Positions 43,164 through 52,273 of a stretch of DNA of 64,000 nt are shown here, piece by piece; the stretch's first letter is position 1, and every line of letters begins with the position of its first letter. The notes under the pieces are model-generated. The model was not told the origin of the DNA. It made no database searches and was given only the letters and a program-made list of their open reading frames with translations. The position numbers and the translations under genes were made by a program. Origin of the DNA: Lysinibacillus boronitolerans JCM 21713 = 10a = NBRC 103108 (GTDB lineage: Bacteria; Bacillota; Bacilli; Bacillales_A; Planococcaceae); contig NZ_JPVR01000072.1 in NCBI RefSeq assembly GCF_000772935.1, positions 1-64,000 on the forward strand. Reading direction: 5' to 3'.

Positions 43164-44016
43164 CACTAAAAGTACGGTTTACTAAATAAATGCCCATGAT
43201 GATGAGTAAGCCGCCAACCATTAGTGATGGTTTTAACGGTTCATCCAATAACACCCAGCCTGTTAATACGCCAAAAAAAGGAGCTAAAAATAAATAGGCA
43301 CTTGTTTTTCCTGGATCACTATTTTGCAGAAGATAATACCACCCTGCAAATTGAATGATCGAAGAAAAAATACTAAGCCACAACAGAATCAATAACGATT
43401 GTGGATTCACACTAAAAAAAGGTTGTTCTAACAAAGCGCTTCCAAGTAATAAGAGTAAGCCGCCAAATAGCATCTGATAAGCAGATAAAACCCACGTATC
43501 GAATAACACGCCCCATTTTTTCACCAATAGTGTGGCAGTAGCCCAAAAAACAGCTGATAGCAAGCCAAAAAGGATACCTACTTTCAATTCAACTTGTGCC
43601 CCCATTGTGATGATCACGCCGATTAAGCCAAATAAAACCCCTATCCATTGATAGAAACGATAGCGTACTTTCATAAAAATGGTGGCAAAAATTACAACTA
43701 ATAATGGGTTTGTAAATGTTAAAATAGAAGACTCACTTGCCGTGATAGTGCGTAGACTTAAAAAAATACACCCCATCACACCTGCCGTTTGAAAGAGCCC
43801 GATCATGCATAACTTGAACCACTCCTTCCTCGTGATAGGATGAGGTCTCTTCAAGATGATAACAACGATAGCCATGATGATACCAGCCAATATAAAACGA
43901 AGTGCAGCTAATAATAGAGGCGAGGCATACGGTAAGCCTAATTTAACAATGGCAAATGATGAACCCATTAAAAAGGTCGTTACTACTAATAAAGCAATAA
44001 ATTGATAGTTTTTCAT
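43144..44016 (-). CDS. EamA/DMT family transporter
   Basis: Ten-helix metabolite exporter of 290 residues made of two EamA repeats (about 5-135 and 145-285), with the typical TFLMGSSFAIVKLGLPYASPLLLAALRF opening and a PFFGVLTGWVLLDEPLKPSLMVGGLLIIMGIYL close. The substrate cannot be predicted. ATG 44016 follows GAGGAG by 7 bases; ATGs 12-24 bases upstream lack a site. Confidence 0.9.
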   Translation of the reverse strand: MKNYQFIALLVVTTFLMGSSFAIVKLGLPYASPLLLAALRFILAGIIMAIVVIILKRPHPITRKEWFKLCMIGLFQTAGVMGCIFLSLRTITASESSILTFTNPLLVVIFATIFMKVRYRFYQWIGVLFGLIGVIITMGAQVELKVGILFGLLSAVFWATATLLVKKWGVLFDTWVLSAYQMLFGGLLLLLGSALLEQPFFSVNPQSLLILLWLSIFSSIIQFAGWYYLLQNSDPGKTSAYLFLAPFFGVLTGWVLLDEPLKPSLMVGGLLIIMGIYLVNRTFSEERARR

Positions 44017-44167
44017 ATTCTGGCTCCTCATATAATTCATGTTATATGCTAATTATAAACGGAGAGTATTTCAATGCTTATCGAAATATGGATTACAATG
44101 TATAGCAAAGCCAAGCAACCTTGTAGCAGCTTATTACTAACCTTTTTTTAGTGTCGGGATCGAACTA

Positions 44168-44214
44168 AAAAAAATCTTACCTCTTTAAAAATGGAGAGAT
44201 AAGATTTTATTTTT
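44168..44214. terminator. Terminator downstream of the Amj gene
   Basis: AAAATCTTA.CTCT/GAGA..TAAGATTTT stem in the 310-base gap between the EamA and Amj genes. On the minus strand it is about 110 bases past the Amj stop. No gene is seen in this gap. Confidence 0.7.
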
Positions 44215-44327
44215 CATAAACGCCCTTAAGGTTTCAACAATTTTTGGTGATTTTGTATGGTGTAAATATTGTCCACTATCCAAAGCGATTACTGTTCCAT
44301 GAACTGAATGCTTGAAGGCCGTTTTGA

Positions 44328-45143
44328 TTAAGCAATCAGTTTGGCAAACCACGCAACATAATGAGCACCTGGAATCAATAATAATTGTGCCATAATCGTT
44401 CCTAAAAACCTGGAAAACATCATCATAACAGACATTCTTTTCAGGTCTAGATAGCTTCCTCTCTTATTGATCACATCATCTGCTAGAATGGATATTTTCG
44501 GGTCAATAAATAAGATTAATAGTATTGTTGCAATGCCATTAATTAATCCAGATGCCATAACAGCAGTAGTCTTTAATTCTGGTACTAATAATGTGGCATA
44601 CAAGGCTGATAAAACACCTATCGTATAAATAGCTGTAATAACAATATTGATGACAAATAATTTAATCGGTATATCCTGTAGACGAATGCCTTTTAAATAA
44701 CTAAAATTTGGTGTATGAATATGCTTAATCCCTCGTCTTACATAGTCAAATGTAAAGCCCTTTTTCAATAAAGCCGGGATTGAACCTCTTTCCTCAGCCA
44801 AATGAACGATAGCTCTTGAAAAAATGGCTACAAAGGTAGGGATAAGTAAGATTCCTACTATTGTTCCAAGCGAAGCCGCTCCAATAATTAGTCGAAATTG
44901 ATGTTCTACAAATGTCATCGCATTATCCGTAGGTGCTGTATCAACAAGGCTCCCAGTGAATGGTTGTTGCATCATATTTGCTAACCTCGACACCATGACC
45001 ATTACATTAAAAAGAGATAAAGCGGAAGCTAGTAATTTGACACGTGCTCCTGATAAACGTACTGCATATGCAAGCGTTTCAATCGCATGAATGATTAAAA
45101 TAAATAAAGCAATCATGATTAATTTTTCTGTTATTAAATCCAC
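44328..45143 (-). CDS. amj: Lipid II flippase Amj
   Basis: Polytopic membrane protein of 271 residues, with the same length and character as B. subtilis Amj (YdaH), the alternate flippase that moves lipid II across the membrane when MurJ is missing or inhibited. Recognisable segments include IIHAIETLAYAVRLSGARVK (near 18-37), GTIVGILLIPTFVAIFSRAI (near 94-113) and the final FSRFLGTIMAQLLLIPGAHYVAWFAKLIA. B. subtilis amj is induced through SigM; here an ECF-type promoter motif lies 41 bases upstream. Confidence 0.9.
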   Translation of the reverse strand: MDLITEKLIMIALFILIIHAIETLAYAVRLSGARVKLLASALSLFNVMVMVSRLANMMQQPFTGSLVDTAPTDNAMTFVEHQFRLIIGAASLGTIVGILLIPTFVAIFSRAIVHLAEERGSIPALLKKGFTFDYVRRGIKHIHTPNFSYLKGIRLQDIPIKLFVINIVITAIYTIGVLSALYATLLVPELKTTAVMASGLINGIATILLILFIDPKISILADDVINKRGSYLDLKRMSVMMMFSRFLGTIMAQLLLIPGAHYVAWFAKLIA

Positions 45144-45183
45144 ATATGTACCTACTCTTCACTTTCTAACGATTTAATATTGT

Positions 45184-45209
45184 AACGCTTATTCAATAAA
45201 ATAGTTCCA
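45184..45209 (-). promoter_or_regulatory. ECF-type promoter of amj
   Basis: TGGAAC, a 16-base spacer, CGTT on the minus strand, the same spacing as before the ECF sigma gene (16919-16944). Confidence 0.6.
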
Positions 45210-45450
45210 ATTGAAAAAATGTGATGTCAACGGCAGAAAATACAATTTTAAAAGGTAAGGGGTTGATTTCCGTTCCAACAGCGTCCGATGAGTCGCTAAA
45301 TCCCCTAGGAGTGACGCTGGCTCCTGTCCAACCATTCTACAAAAGTAGCTTTTCCTCTTTCATACTGGCAGTAGTGATGAGTGACTACTCTAGCCATAAA
45401 GAGTAGTGAACACCTTTGTTTTATTTGATTTTCTAAAAAAGAAACATTTT
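45210..45450. other. Intergenic sequence without a recognised gene
   Basis: Contains a hairpin ACTACTCT..AGAGTAGT (about 45382-45405), an AGCGTC..GACGCT inverted repeat, and a 61-codon frame (45221-45406) with no family resemblance or ribosome binding site. TTGATT-17-TTTAAT near 45426-45454 may be a rightward promoter. Confidence 0.5.
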
Positions 45451-45454
45451 AATG

Positions 45455-45606
45455 GATTGGAGTGGAAGCCTACTTGAATCTTCTGTGATAGCGATACAGG
45501 TAAACCTCTAAACGGAGCTGTGTTCGCCCAGAGGAAAGCTGTAACCTGCACGGAAATTTTTCAACACTATGAAAAAACTTACCCTAAGAAAGGGTAAGTT
45601 TTTTGT
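45455..45606 (+). ncRNA. Candidate structured small RNA
   Basis: No reading frame of substance. Nested complementary segments CAGGT/ACCTG (45496-45500 and 45551-45555) and CCTCT/AGAGG (45504-45508 and 45531-45535) can form a branched fold. The region ends in a strong terminator, and a promoter-like TTGATT-17-TTTAAT lies just upstream. It matches no RNA family I recognise. The terminator may instead serve the MFS gene converging from the right. Confidence 0.35.
45567..45606. terminator. Strong bidirectional terminator
   Basis: AAAAAACTTACCCT/AGGGTAAGTTTTTT stem about 90 bases past the MFS gene stop. Confidence 0.88.
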
Positions 45607-45692
45607 TACTACAGTTGCTTTACCATTAATTTTAATAGATCATCCTTCCTCGGATAATAATTAGCTTAGCTTCCAATTTCCCCTTCGCCTTT

Positions 45693-46961
45693 TTAAGCAG
45701 CTCTTCTAGACCAAATGACAACAGGAATCAATACTAACGACAATAGCCCTCCTGTTAAGGACAACGCTGCATAGCTTGAATTCGCCACTACCATACCTGA
45801 TAGCGCACCACCTGATGCACCTGCCAATGCCACAAAGACATCCATTTTGCCCTGTGTTTTTGCACGGGTAGAAGGCTCCGTCGCATCAACAATTTGAGCA
45901 GTTCCACTAATTAAGCCGAAGTTCCAACCTAATCCCAGTAAAGAAAGTGCCACAATGAGTAACACCATGGAATCACTTGGTGCAAATGCAGCCACTACGC
46001 CAGCAAGAAGCAATGTAATACCTGAAGCTATACTCATTGCGGTACGGCCGATTTTATCAACAAGAATACCTGTGACGAGTGATGGCAGATACATAGCACC
46101 TACATGAAACCCTATCACAATACCAACCTCGGCTAATCCATGGCCATGATGTTTCATATGTACAGGTGTCATTGTCATGATGGCCACCATGACAATTTGT
46201 GTCAGGACCATAACTGTTGCTCCTACCGCTAGACCTCTTTTATTGCTTGATATAGGCATGGATGGTACTTGATTTTCTTTGTTCATTTTTTGCTTATGTG
46301 CCTCTATGGCTTTCGCTATTTCTAGCGGGTCAGGACGCAACATAGTAAACAATACAAGCCCCGCCATAATAAAGGCCAAAGCAGATAATAGAAATGGACC
46401 CGCTAGAGCTGGAATACCGATAGACAGCGCCACTTTTCCCATCCATTCTACTAAATTCGGACCTAAAACAGCACCAAACGTGGTCATAAGCATGGTTGTA
46501 CTAATCGCAGTAGCACGTTGCTTATTATTGGCTAAATCTGTCCCAGCGTAACGTGCCTGTAAATTAGTTGCCGTACCAGCTCCATAGATTAATAGAGAGG
46601 CAAACAATAACACAATACTATTCATTAAAGTAGCAAGGACTACACCTATTGCACCAAGTCCACCCACTATAAAACCTGTTGATAAGCCTATGCGGCGACC
46701 ATAACGCTGAGATAGTTTTCCTACAATGAAAGCCGCACCCGCAGAGCCTAACGTAAATAATGCAGAGGGTACACCCGCATAGGCATCCGTTCCAAGCATT
46801 TGTTGTGCCAGTAGAGCGCCTACCGTAATACCCGCCGCAAGTCCAGCTCCCCCAAAAATTTGGGATAAGCTAACAACTATCAGTACACGCCTATATAAGT
46901 TTTTTAGTTTTTCTGGTGACTCAATATAGGACGCAATTGACTCTTGAGATTTTTCAACCAT
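45693..46961 (-). CDS. MFS transporter
   Basis: Twelve-helix major facilitator of 422 residues. The loop 2-3 signature reads GKLSQRYGRRIGLSTGF (near 82-98), matched in the second half by GILVDKIGRTAMSIASG. A central cytoplasmic loop (about 215-245) is rich in Lys and Asn. It resembles drug or metabolite exporters, but the substrate is unknown. It has about 150 bases of spacer from the next, also leftward, MFS gene and seems to be transcribed alone. Confidence 0.88.
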   Translation of the reverse strand: MVEKSQESIASYIESPEKLKNLYRRVLIVVSLSQIFGGAGLAAGITVGALLAQQMLGTDAYAGVPSALFTLGSAGAAFIVGKLSQRYGRRIGLSTGFIVGGLGAIGVVLATLMNSIVLLFASLLIYGAGTATNLQARYAGTDLANNKQRATAISTTMLMTTFGAVLGPNLVEWMGKVALSIGIPALAGPFLLSALAFIMAGLVLFTMLRPDPLEIAKAIEAHKQKMNKENQVPSMPISSNKRGLAVGATVMVLTQIVMVAIMTMTPVHMKHHGHGLAEVGIVIGFHVGAMYLPSLVTGILVDKIGRTAMSIASGITLLLAGVVAAFAPSDSMVLLIVALSLLGLGWNFGLISGTAQIVDATEPSTRAKTQGKMDVFVALAGASGGALSGMVVANSSYAALSLTGGLLSLVLIPVVIWSRRAA

Positions 46962-47017
46962 TTTTCAACCTTCTTTCTCTATGTATATCAAACAAGATTA
47001 CTTGAATTAATGAAGAA

Positions 47018-47043
47018 GGAACCGTCTCCATCTAGACAGTTCC
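47018..47043 (-). terminator. Weak terminator between MFS genes
   Basis: GGAAC.GTCT/AGAC.GTTCC hairpin on the minus strand with only a short T-rich tail. Confidence 0.45.
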
Positions 47044-47114
47044 TTTCCTATGCTACCATCTTTTTATACCTCTATCGTATGCCCCAATTGGTGTCATGCA
47101 TAAAGGACATGATA

Positions 47115-48302
47115 TTAATGTGCATGCATAACGACATTCTTTTTCTTAGCGTAAAATAAGAAAGTAGTGGTTAAACTTAAGCTTATGATTCCGAAAACAA
47201 GTCCCATACCACTTAAACCAATTAAATCTAGCATCATACCTGTCGATAAAAGCACGATTTGAAAGACGACGGAATCAATCATGTTGCGGAATGAGAAAAA
47301 GCGTCCATGAAACTGTTTGGGTACTTGTTTTTGGAAAATTACCATTGTCGTTGGGAAAAAACAGCCAACTGAAAAGCCAAAAACGCCAAATGCCACTAAA
47401 GCGAAAAATGGAATATCTGCCAGTAATAATAGGAGCTCCATTGAGCCGATAATAAAGGCCAATGAAAAAAGCAGTGTACCCATTTGTACACGGTCAGCAA
47501 TCATTTTCAAACCAGCTGCACCAAGCATAAATCCGATACCTTCCACCGTATACAATAATCCTGAAATTGTGGTAGATTGATGAATTTCAGATATTTTCAT
47601 AATCACTAAATTAAAAGAGCCTAAAAATAATGTAGGAATTAACATTAAGACAAGCGTCATCAAGACGACTGGATGCTCTTTCACCATCGGTAACACTTCT
47701 TTAAAATTCCCTTTTTCTTTGTTTGTCATCGTTTCAGTAGATGCTTCATCCAATTGCAATAAACTAGTAATGACAAACATGCCTAAATAGACAATAAATG
47801 AAATAATATATAACCATTTTAACTCAAAAAAACTGAGCATAAATCCAGCAGCGGCTGTACCGATGATCCTTGAAATGGTTCTCGCATTCATCTGCCAAGC
47901 ATTTAATGTAATTAAATCCTGTTCCTTCGCAATCATGGGAATAATAGATTGCAAGGCAGGCATATAAAATGCTGCCGCTATTTGCAGCGTGATTAAAAAT
48001 AGAATCATCCAAATGACCGAATTAGTATAAAGTGCGATAAACATAAATAAAACACTGATGATGCGTCCGATACTCGCCATCTGGACAACCGTTTTTTTCT
48101 TCGATTGGTCAATGATACGTCCTGCCATTGGACCAACAACTAAGCCTGCTAAAATACCACAAGAAATAATTAATGATTTGTGAAAGTCAGAAGGTACTAC
48201 CTCTTGCATAAAGGCTAAATTGCCAATAATGCCAGCCCACAAGCCAAGACCTACGACAAATTCACCTAATAAAATAATCCATACGTTTCGATTTCTCCAC
48301 AT
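47115..48302 (-). CDS. MFS transporter (MFS_3/EntS-like)
   Basis: Twelve-helix carrier of 395 residues with GRIIDQSKKKTVVQMASIGR in the first half and FFPTTMVIFQKQVPKQFHGRFFSFRNMIDSV in the second. These features match the MFS_3 branch that includes enterobactin exporter EntS and macrolide efflux proteins. The substrate is not predictable. It ends in KKKNVVMHAH. It is monocistronic with about 220 bases of spacer upstream. Confidence 0.87.
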   Translation of the reverse strand: MWRNRNVWIILLGEFVVGLGLWAGIIGNLAFMQEVVPSDFHKSLIISCGILAGLVVGPMAGRIIDQSKKKTVVQMASIGRIISVLFMFIALYTNSVIWMILFLITLQIAAAFYMPALQSIIPMIAKEQDLITLNAWQMNARTISRIIGTAAAGFMLSFFELKWLYIISFIVYLGMFVITSLLQLDEASTETMTNKEKGNFKEVLPMVKEHPVVLMTLVLMLIPTLFLGSFNLVIMKISEIHQSTTISGLLYTVEGIGFMLGAAGLKMIADRVQMGTLLFSLAFIIGSMELLLLLADIPFFALVAFGVFGFSVGCFFPTTMVIFQKQVPKQFHGRFFSFRNMIDSVVFQIVLLSTGMMLDLIGLSGMGLVFGIISLSLTTTFLFYAKKKNVVMHAH

Positions 48303-48484
48303 GCTGTTCTCCTTGTTGCTATCCTAAAATTTATCGTAACAAAATTTTAAATTTTCGTACATGAAAATATAGAAAAATTTGCTAGATGCTGTGCTATTCT
48401 TTCTCTTTCTAGTTTATCTTAACGAGTATACTATTTTTCCTAGAAGGAGTACTCATTCAAAAGTTTGAACTTGTCTCCAAAAGA

Positions 48485-48521
48485 AAAAACATCGTTTGAT
48501 GGGCGTATCAAACGACGTTTT
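48485..48521 (-). terminator. Terminator of the manganese transport operon
   Basis: AAAAC.TCGTTTGAT/ATCAAACGA.GTTTTT stem just past the last permease gene. Confidence 0.88.
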
Positions 48522-48524
48522 TCG

Positions 48525-49394
48525 TTAAGAAGTTTCTAGTTTATGAACAAGTGCTTTTTTTCTACGTTCAACGATTTTTTGACAGATAAACGTCACGATA
48601 AAAATAAAGCCGACTGTTGTTGCCATCATACCTGCTATAGAGGTATCCCAGAATTTCGCTAAATAATAGCCAATGACGGAAGCAGCAGCTCCAAAGAGCA
48701 TACTATAGACGAACATTTGCTTAATCGTCTTGCTGATTAAGTAGGAGGTTGCAGCTGGCCCAATCAACATGGCAACCACTAAAATGGCCCCTACACTATC
48801 GAAAGCTGCCACTGTTGTAAACGAAATCGATGTCATAAAGCCATAATGAAGAAAGACAACGGGAATCCCAATGGTTGCTGCATACACAGGATCAAACGTC
48901 GTAAGCTTCATTTCTTTAAAGAATAGGAGTAGGAACGCCATATTAATGACGAGGACGAGCAAGAGCATCCATACAGCCTTAGGCATTGCCAGCCCAAGCA
49001 ATGTCCATTTATCCCAAGGAACAAAAGCAATTTCTCCCATTAAAACATGCTCAACATCTAAGTGCACATTGCCTGCAAATAAGGTGATGAGGAGAACACC
49101 TGCTGCAAACAGAGATGTAAACACTACGCCTATCGCTGCGTCTTCTTGAATACCAGAAGAATGTAATAATTGCACAAGATAGGCTGTTAAAATCCCTGCA
49201 AAGGCGGCACCTACCAACATCCAAAAGCCATTCAATGTTTGGGTAATAAGGTATGCCATCACGATACCAAAGAGCACTGTATGACTGATCGCATCTGCAA
49301 TCATGGACATTCTACGCAAGATGAGGAAGACACCTGCAATTCCACAAGTTACCCCAACTAACAGTCCCGTGAATACAACCCAAAATTCGATCAT
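48525..49394 (-). CDS. Manganese-type ABC transporter permease, second subunit
   Basis: Permease of the ABC-3 (ZnuB/TroCD/MntCD) family, 289 residues and eight or nine helices. SMIADAISHTVLFGIVMAYL (near 30-49) is the family motif in helix 2, and VGAILVVAMLIGPAATSYL lies in the coupling region. The start overlaps the preceding permease by 4 bases. The last subunit in TroD/MntD order; two different permeases form the channel. Confidence 0.9.
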   Translation of the reverse strand: MIEFWVVFTGLLVGVTCGIAGVFLILRRMSMIADAISHTVLFGIVMAYLITQTLNGFWMLVGAAFAGILTAYLVQLLHSSGIQEDAAIGVVFTSLFAAGVLLITLFAGNVHLDVEHVLMGEIAFVPWDKWTLLGLAMPKAVWMLLLVLVINMAFLLLFFKEMKLTTFDPVYAATIGIPVVFLHYGFMTSISFTTVAAFDSVGAILVVAMLIGPAATSYLISKTIKQMFVYSMLFGAAASVIGYYLAKFWDTSIAGMMATTVGFIFIVTFICQKIVERRKKALVHKLETS

Positions 49395-50263
49395 CCTACA
49401 TCACCCTGCTTTCGAAATTGCATTTTCCTACGATATTTACTAATTTGACCAGTTGGACTTATAAAATACGATAGAAAGAATATACCTGCTGCCACTAAGA
49501 CAATTATAGGACCCGTCGATAACCCTGTTCGAATCGCACTAATAAAGGTTCCTGTTATGCCAGCGATACCTCCAATCGCGGCACTTAAAATGAGCATTGT
49601 GCTCAATTTTTTTGTCCATAGCTTGGCACTGGCAGCAGGAATAATTAATAGCGCTGACATTAAAATGACGCCAACAGCTTGTATACCTGTAACAATTGTC
49701 ATGACAATTAAAACCGTTAATGTTGCCTTTAAAGCCTCTATTGGTAAGCCAATCCCTTTTGCATAAACAGGATCAAAGATCAGTAGCTTCCATTCCTTAT
49801 AAAGCAAGAGACTGACCATAATAATGATGGTTGCACTAATAAAGAGCCACATTAAATCTGCCTTGGTCATCGTCGCAGCTTTACCGAAAATAAAATTATT
49901 CAGACCACTCTGATTCCCCAGTGGACTACGGTTGACCACTGTTAAAAATACAACACCAACACCAAAAAATACGGTGAGGACTAATCCAATGGCAGCGTCA
50001 GCCTTCATTTTTGAAAATGACACAATCCATTGAATACAATACACAGATAATGCAGATGTAATGCCCGCTCCTAGCATTAAAATTGGCAATTCCTTTTGAC
50101 CTGTTAGCAGGAACGCAAGGGCAATGCCTGGTAATGCTGCATGCGCAGCAGCATCCCCTACTAGACTCTGTTTTTGTAAGAAGGAGAACGTGCCTGTGAT
50201 GCCTGCTGCAATGCCAAGTAACATCGTTCCGCTCAGTACCCACAATAAGTTACCGCTTAACAT
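49391..50263 (-). CDS. Manganese-type ABC transporter permease, first subunit
   Basis: ABC-3 family permease of 290 residues: SLVGDAAAHAALPGIALAFL (near 33-52) and QAVGVILMSALLIIPAASAKLW (near 197-218). It has a basic C-terminal tail (KYRRKMQFRKQ). It overlaps the next permease by ATGA and is 11 bases after the ATPase gene, matching mntABCD/troABCD order. Confidence 0.9.
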   Translation of the reverse strand: MLSGNLLWVLSGTMLLGIAAGITGTFSFLQKQSLVGDAAAHAALPGIALAFLLTGQKELPILMLGAGITSALSVYCIQWIVSFSKMKADAAIGLVLTVFFGVGVVFLTVVNRSPLGNQSGLNNFIFGKAATMTKADLMWLFISATIIIMVSLLLYKEWKLLIFDPVYAKGIGLPIEALKATLTVLIVMTIVTGIQAVGVILMSALLIIPAASAKLWTKKLSTMLILSAAIGGIAGITGTFISAIRTGLSTGPIIVLVAAGIFFLSYFISPTGQISKYRRKMQFRKQGDVG

Positions 50264-50274
50264 TATGTCCCTCC

Positions 50275-51012
50275 TTACACATGCTGCATCATGAAAAGTT
50301 TACCACCATATGTTTTTTGTAATTGCTCTGGTGTAAAAACATCTTCCGTTGCGCCTGATGCTAAAATCGTTTTGTTTAATAGAATCGTATAGTCAAAGTA
50401 TTCTTTGACGGTTTGAAGGTCGTGATGCACAACAAAAATACTTTTTCCCTGTGCCTTTAAATCCTTTAAGATATCAATAATCGTTTTTTCTGTCGCAGCA
50501 TCTACTCCTGCAAATGGTTCATCTAAAAAATATATATCTGCATTTTGTGCAAGTGCTCTAGCCAGGAATACACGCTGTTGCTGGCCTCCTGAAAGCTGCC
50601 CGATGGAACGCTCTGCAAAATCCTGCATCCCAACACTTGCTAAAGCTTGTCGAGCAACAATTTTATCCTGCTTAGACGGTCTTTTAAATAAACCTGAATG
50701 GCCATAACGCCCCATGAGCACCACATCCAACGCATTTGTTGGGAAATCCCAATCCACCGCATTACGCTGTGGCACATAGCCTACGACCAAACTCTTTGGC
50801 TCAAACATCTTCCCTAAAATTTCTACCTTTCCTACTTTATTGGGAAGCTGATTTAAAATGGCCTTTAAGAATGTGGATTTCCCTGCACCATTTGGGCCAA
50901 TAATGGCAGCTAGATGACCTGTAGGCACTGTTACACAGGCATTTTCCAATACTGTTTTTTTATCATACGCCACTGATAGATTTTCCACTGTTAATGCATA
51001 CATTTTCTTCAC
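50275..51012 (-). CDS. Manganese-type ABC transporter ATPase
   Basis: ATPase of 245 residues: Walker A GPNGAGKSTFLKA (near 38-50), Q loop VGYVPQRNAVDWDFP, the WDFP stretch being characteristic of Mn/Zn uptake systems, signature LSGGQQQR and Walker B IYFLDEPFAGVD with the switch His in FVVHHDLQ. It starts directly after the binding-protein stop. Energises uptake through the two ABC-3 permeases. Confidence 0.93.
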   Translation of the reverse strand: MKKMYALTVENLSVAYDKKTVLENACVTVPTGHLAAIIGPNGAGKSTFLKAILNQLPNKVGKVEILGKMFEPKSLVVGYVPQRNAVDWDFPTNALDVVLMGRYGHSGLFKRPSKQDKIVARQALASVGMQDFAERSIGQLSGGQQQRVFLARALAQNADIYFLDEPFAGVDAATEKTIIDILKDLKAQGKSIFVVHHDLQTVKEYFDYTILLNKTILASGATEDVFTPEQLQKTYGGKLFMMQHV

Positions 51013-51927
51013 CTACTTTAATGCATCGACGATCGTGTCGATGTTATGTTGATACATACCTATATACGTACCTTCTGTTGTTCCTTCAGTTCCCATAGCA
51101 TCGGAGAATAATTCCCCACCGATGACAATGTCGTGGCCTTTTTCCTTAGCCCCTTCAATGACAGCTTTCATCGCCTTATCGGACACACTGGATTCTATAA
51201 AAAGAGCCTTAATCTTATTTTCTACTAAGAAATCAACCATCTCTTGAACATCTTTCACACCATACTCTGAATCCGTACTCAGTCCTTGTAAGCCACGTAC
51301 TTCAAATCCCTGACTTCTGCCAAAGTAATTGAATGCATCATGAGCCGTTACTAATATTCTTTGTTGCTGTGGTATTTCATTCACACGCTTTTCTGCGTAG
51401 CTTTGTAAATCATCTAGCTTTTTCAAGTAAGCTGCTTCATTTGTTTGAAAATCTGCTTTAAATTCAGGGTATTCTTCCTGAAGCTGCGTACTGATTGCCT
51501 TGACAACACCTTGCCAAAGCTCAATATCAAACCAAATATGCGGATCATGGAGCATGGCATCCGTATCACTGGCAAGCAGTTGCTTTTCATCTAATGTCTC
51601 GCCCACTGCCAGGACCGTTTTATCCTTCGCCATTTGTTCAAAAATATCGAGCATTTGTCCTTCTAAATGTAAGCCATTATAAAAAATGACTTCTGCTTTA
51701 TCCAATTTCGATAAATCACTTTGAGTCGCCTTGTAGAGATGCGGATCTACACCTGGACCCATCAATGCCGATACCTGTAAATGATCGCCACTGATTACTT
51801 TAATCGCATCTGCAATTTGTCCTGTGGTTGCGACCACAATGCCTTCTTTTTCACCCTCTGTTTCTGCTGAACAGCCAAATAATAGAAATGAGAGTGATAA
51901 TACCATCACGCCTAACCATTGTTTCAT
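51013..51927 (-). CDS. Manganese/zinc-binding lipoprotein (TroA/MntA family)
   Basis: Metal-capturing lipoprotein of 304 residues. The signal peptide ends at lipobox LLFGC (Cys near 19). Four metal ligands of the cluster A-I family are visible: His in GVDPHLYKATQSD, His in DPHIWFD, Glu in FIESSVSD and Asp in GGELFSDAMG. The loop has no His-rich stretch, which favours Mn over Zn. An MntR-like box upstream of the operon agrees. ATG overlaps the stop of a 33-codon frame. Confidence 0.9.
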   Translation of the reverse strand: MKQWLGVMVLSLSFLLFGCSAETEGEKEGIVVATTGQIADAIKVISGDHLQVSALMGPGVDPHLYKATQSDLSKLDKAEVIFYNGLHLEGQMLDIFEQMAKDKTVLAVGETLDEKQLLASDTDAMLHDPHIWFDIELWQGVVKAISTQLQEEYPEFKADFQTNEAAYLKKLDDLQSYAEKRVNEIPQQQRILVTAHDAFNYFGRSQGFEVRGLQGLSTDSEYGVKDVQEMVDFLVENKIKALFIESSVSDKAMKAVIEGAKEKGHDIVIGGELFSDAMGTEGTTEGTYIGMYQHNIDTIVDALK

Positions 51928-52025
51928 TTTCCTACCTCGACTTTCTCATTTTTAAGCAATTGTTTGAAAAAAGTGCTAAACAACAACGTAACCAATCGGC
52001 GGACAAGCCGTATATTGTTTGTCAT
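51924..52025 (-). CDS. Candidate 33-codon leader ORF overlapping the lipoprotein start
   Basis: ATG 52025 follows a GAGGGCGGG site. The frame is basic and amphipathic (IRLVRRLVTLLFSTFFKQLL). It ends with a TGA that overlaps the ATG of the binding-protein gene. It may couple translation or be fortuitous; codons look ordinary. Confidence 0.35.
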   Translation of the reverse strand: MTNNIRLVRRLVTLLFSTFFKQLLKNEKVEVGK

Positions 52026-52081
52026 GCCCGCCCTCTAATGGTATTGAACGCTAATCTCACAGCTTTTTTTCATACAATGCC

Positions 52082-52243
52082 TTAATTTATATTCATTTTC
52101 CTGATAAGCTGGCGCCAGCTCATCCAGAAAAGTATTAACATCATCCCTGCGCCTACTGAATCGGTCAGTTTCCATACGATTGCTAAAATAATTAAAATGA
52201 CCATTGGAAGAATCGTCAGCTTGAAATCACCTAAATCTTTCAT
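52082..52243 (-). CDS. 53-residue membrane protein at the head of the manganese operon
   Basis: Starts ATG 52243, 31 bases after an MntR-like box and SigA promoter reading into it; stops at 52082. The peptide has two hydrophobic stretches: KLTILPMVILIILAIVW (about 8-24) and AGMMLILFWMSW (about 32-43). Positive residues lie at the end (RQLIRKMN). No family is recognised. The ribosome site is weak (GAAGAG). Being the first frame after the metal-controlled promoter, it is probably expressed with the transporter; it could be a small regulator or stabiliser of it. Confidence 0.6.
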   Translation of the reverse strand: MKDLGDFKLTILPMVILIILAIVWKLTDSVGAGMMLILFWMSWRQLIRKMNIN

Positions 52244-52273
52244 TCATGCACTCTTCTTTCTCCACAGATATTT

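Noticed and set aside
45221-45406. 61-codon frame beside amj
   Set aside because: No ribosome binding site, no resemblance to any family and it overlaps hairpins; treated as intergenic.
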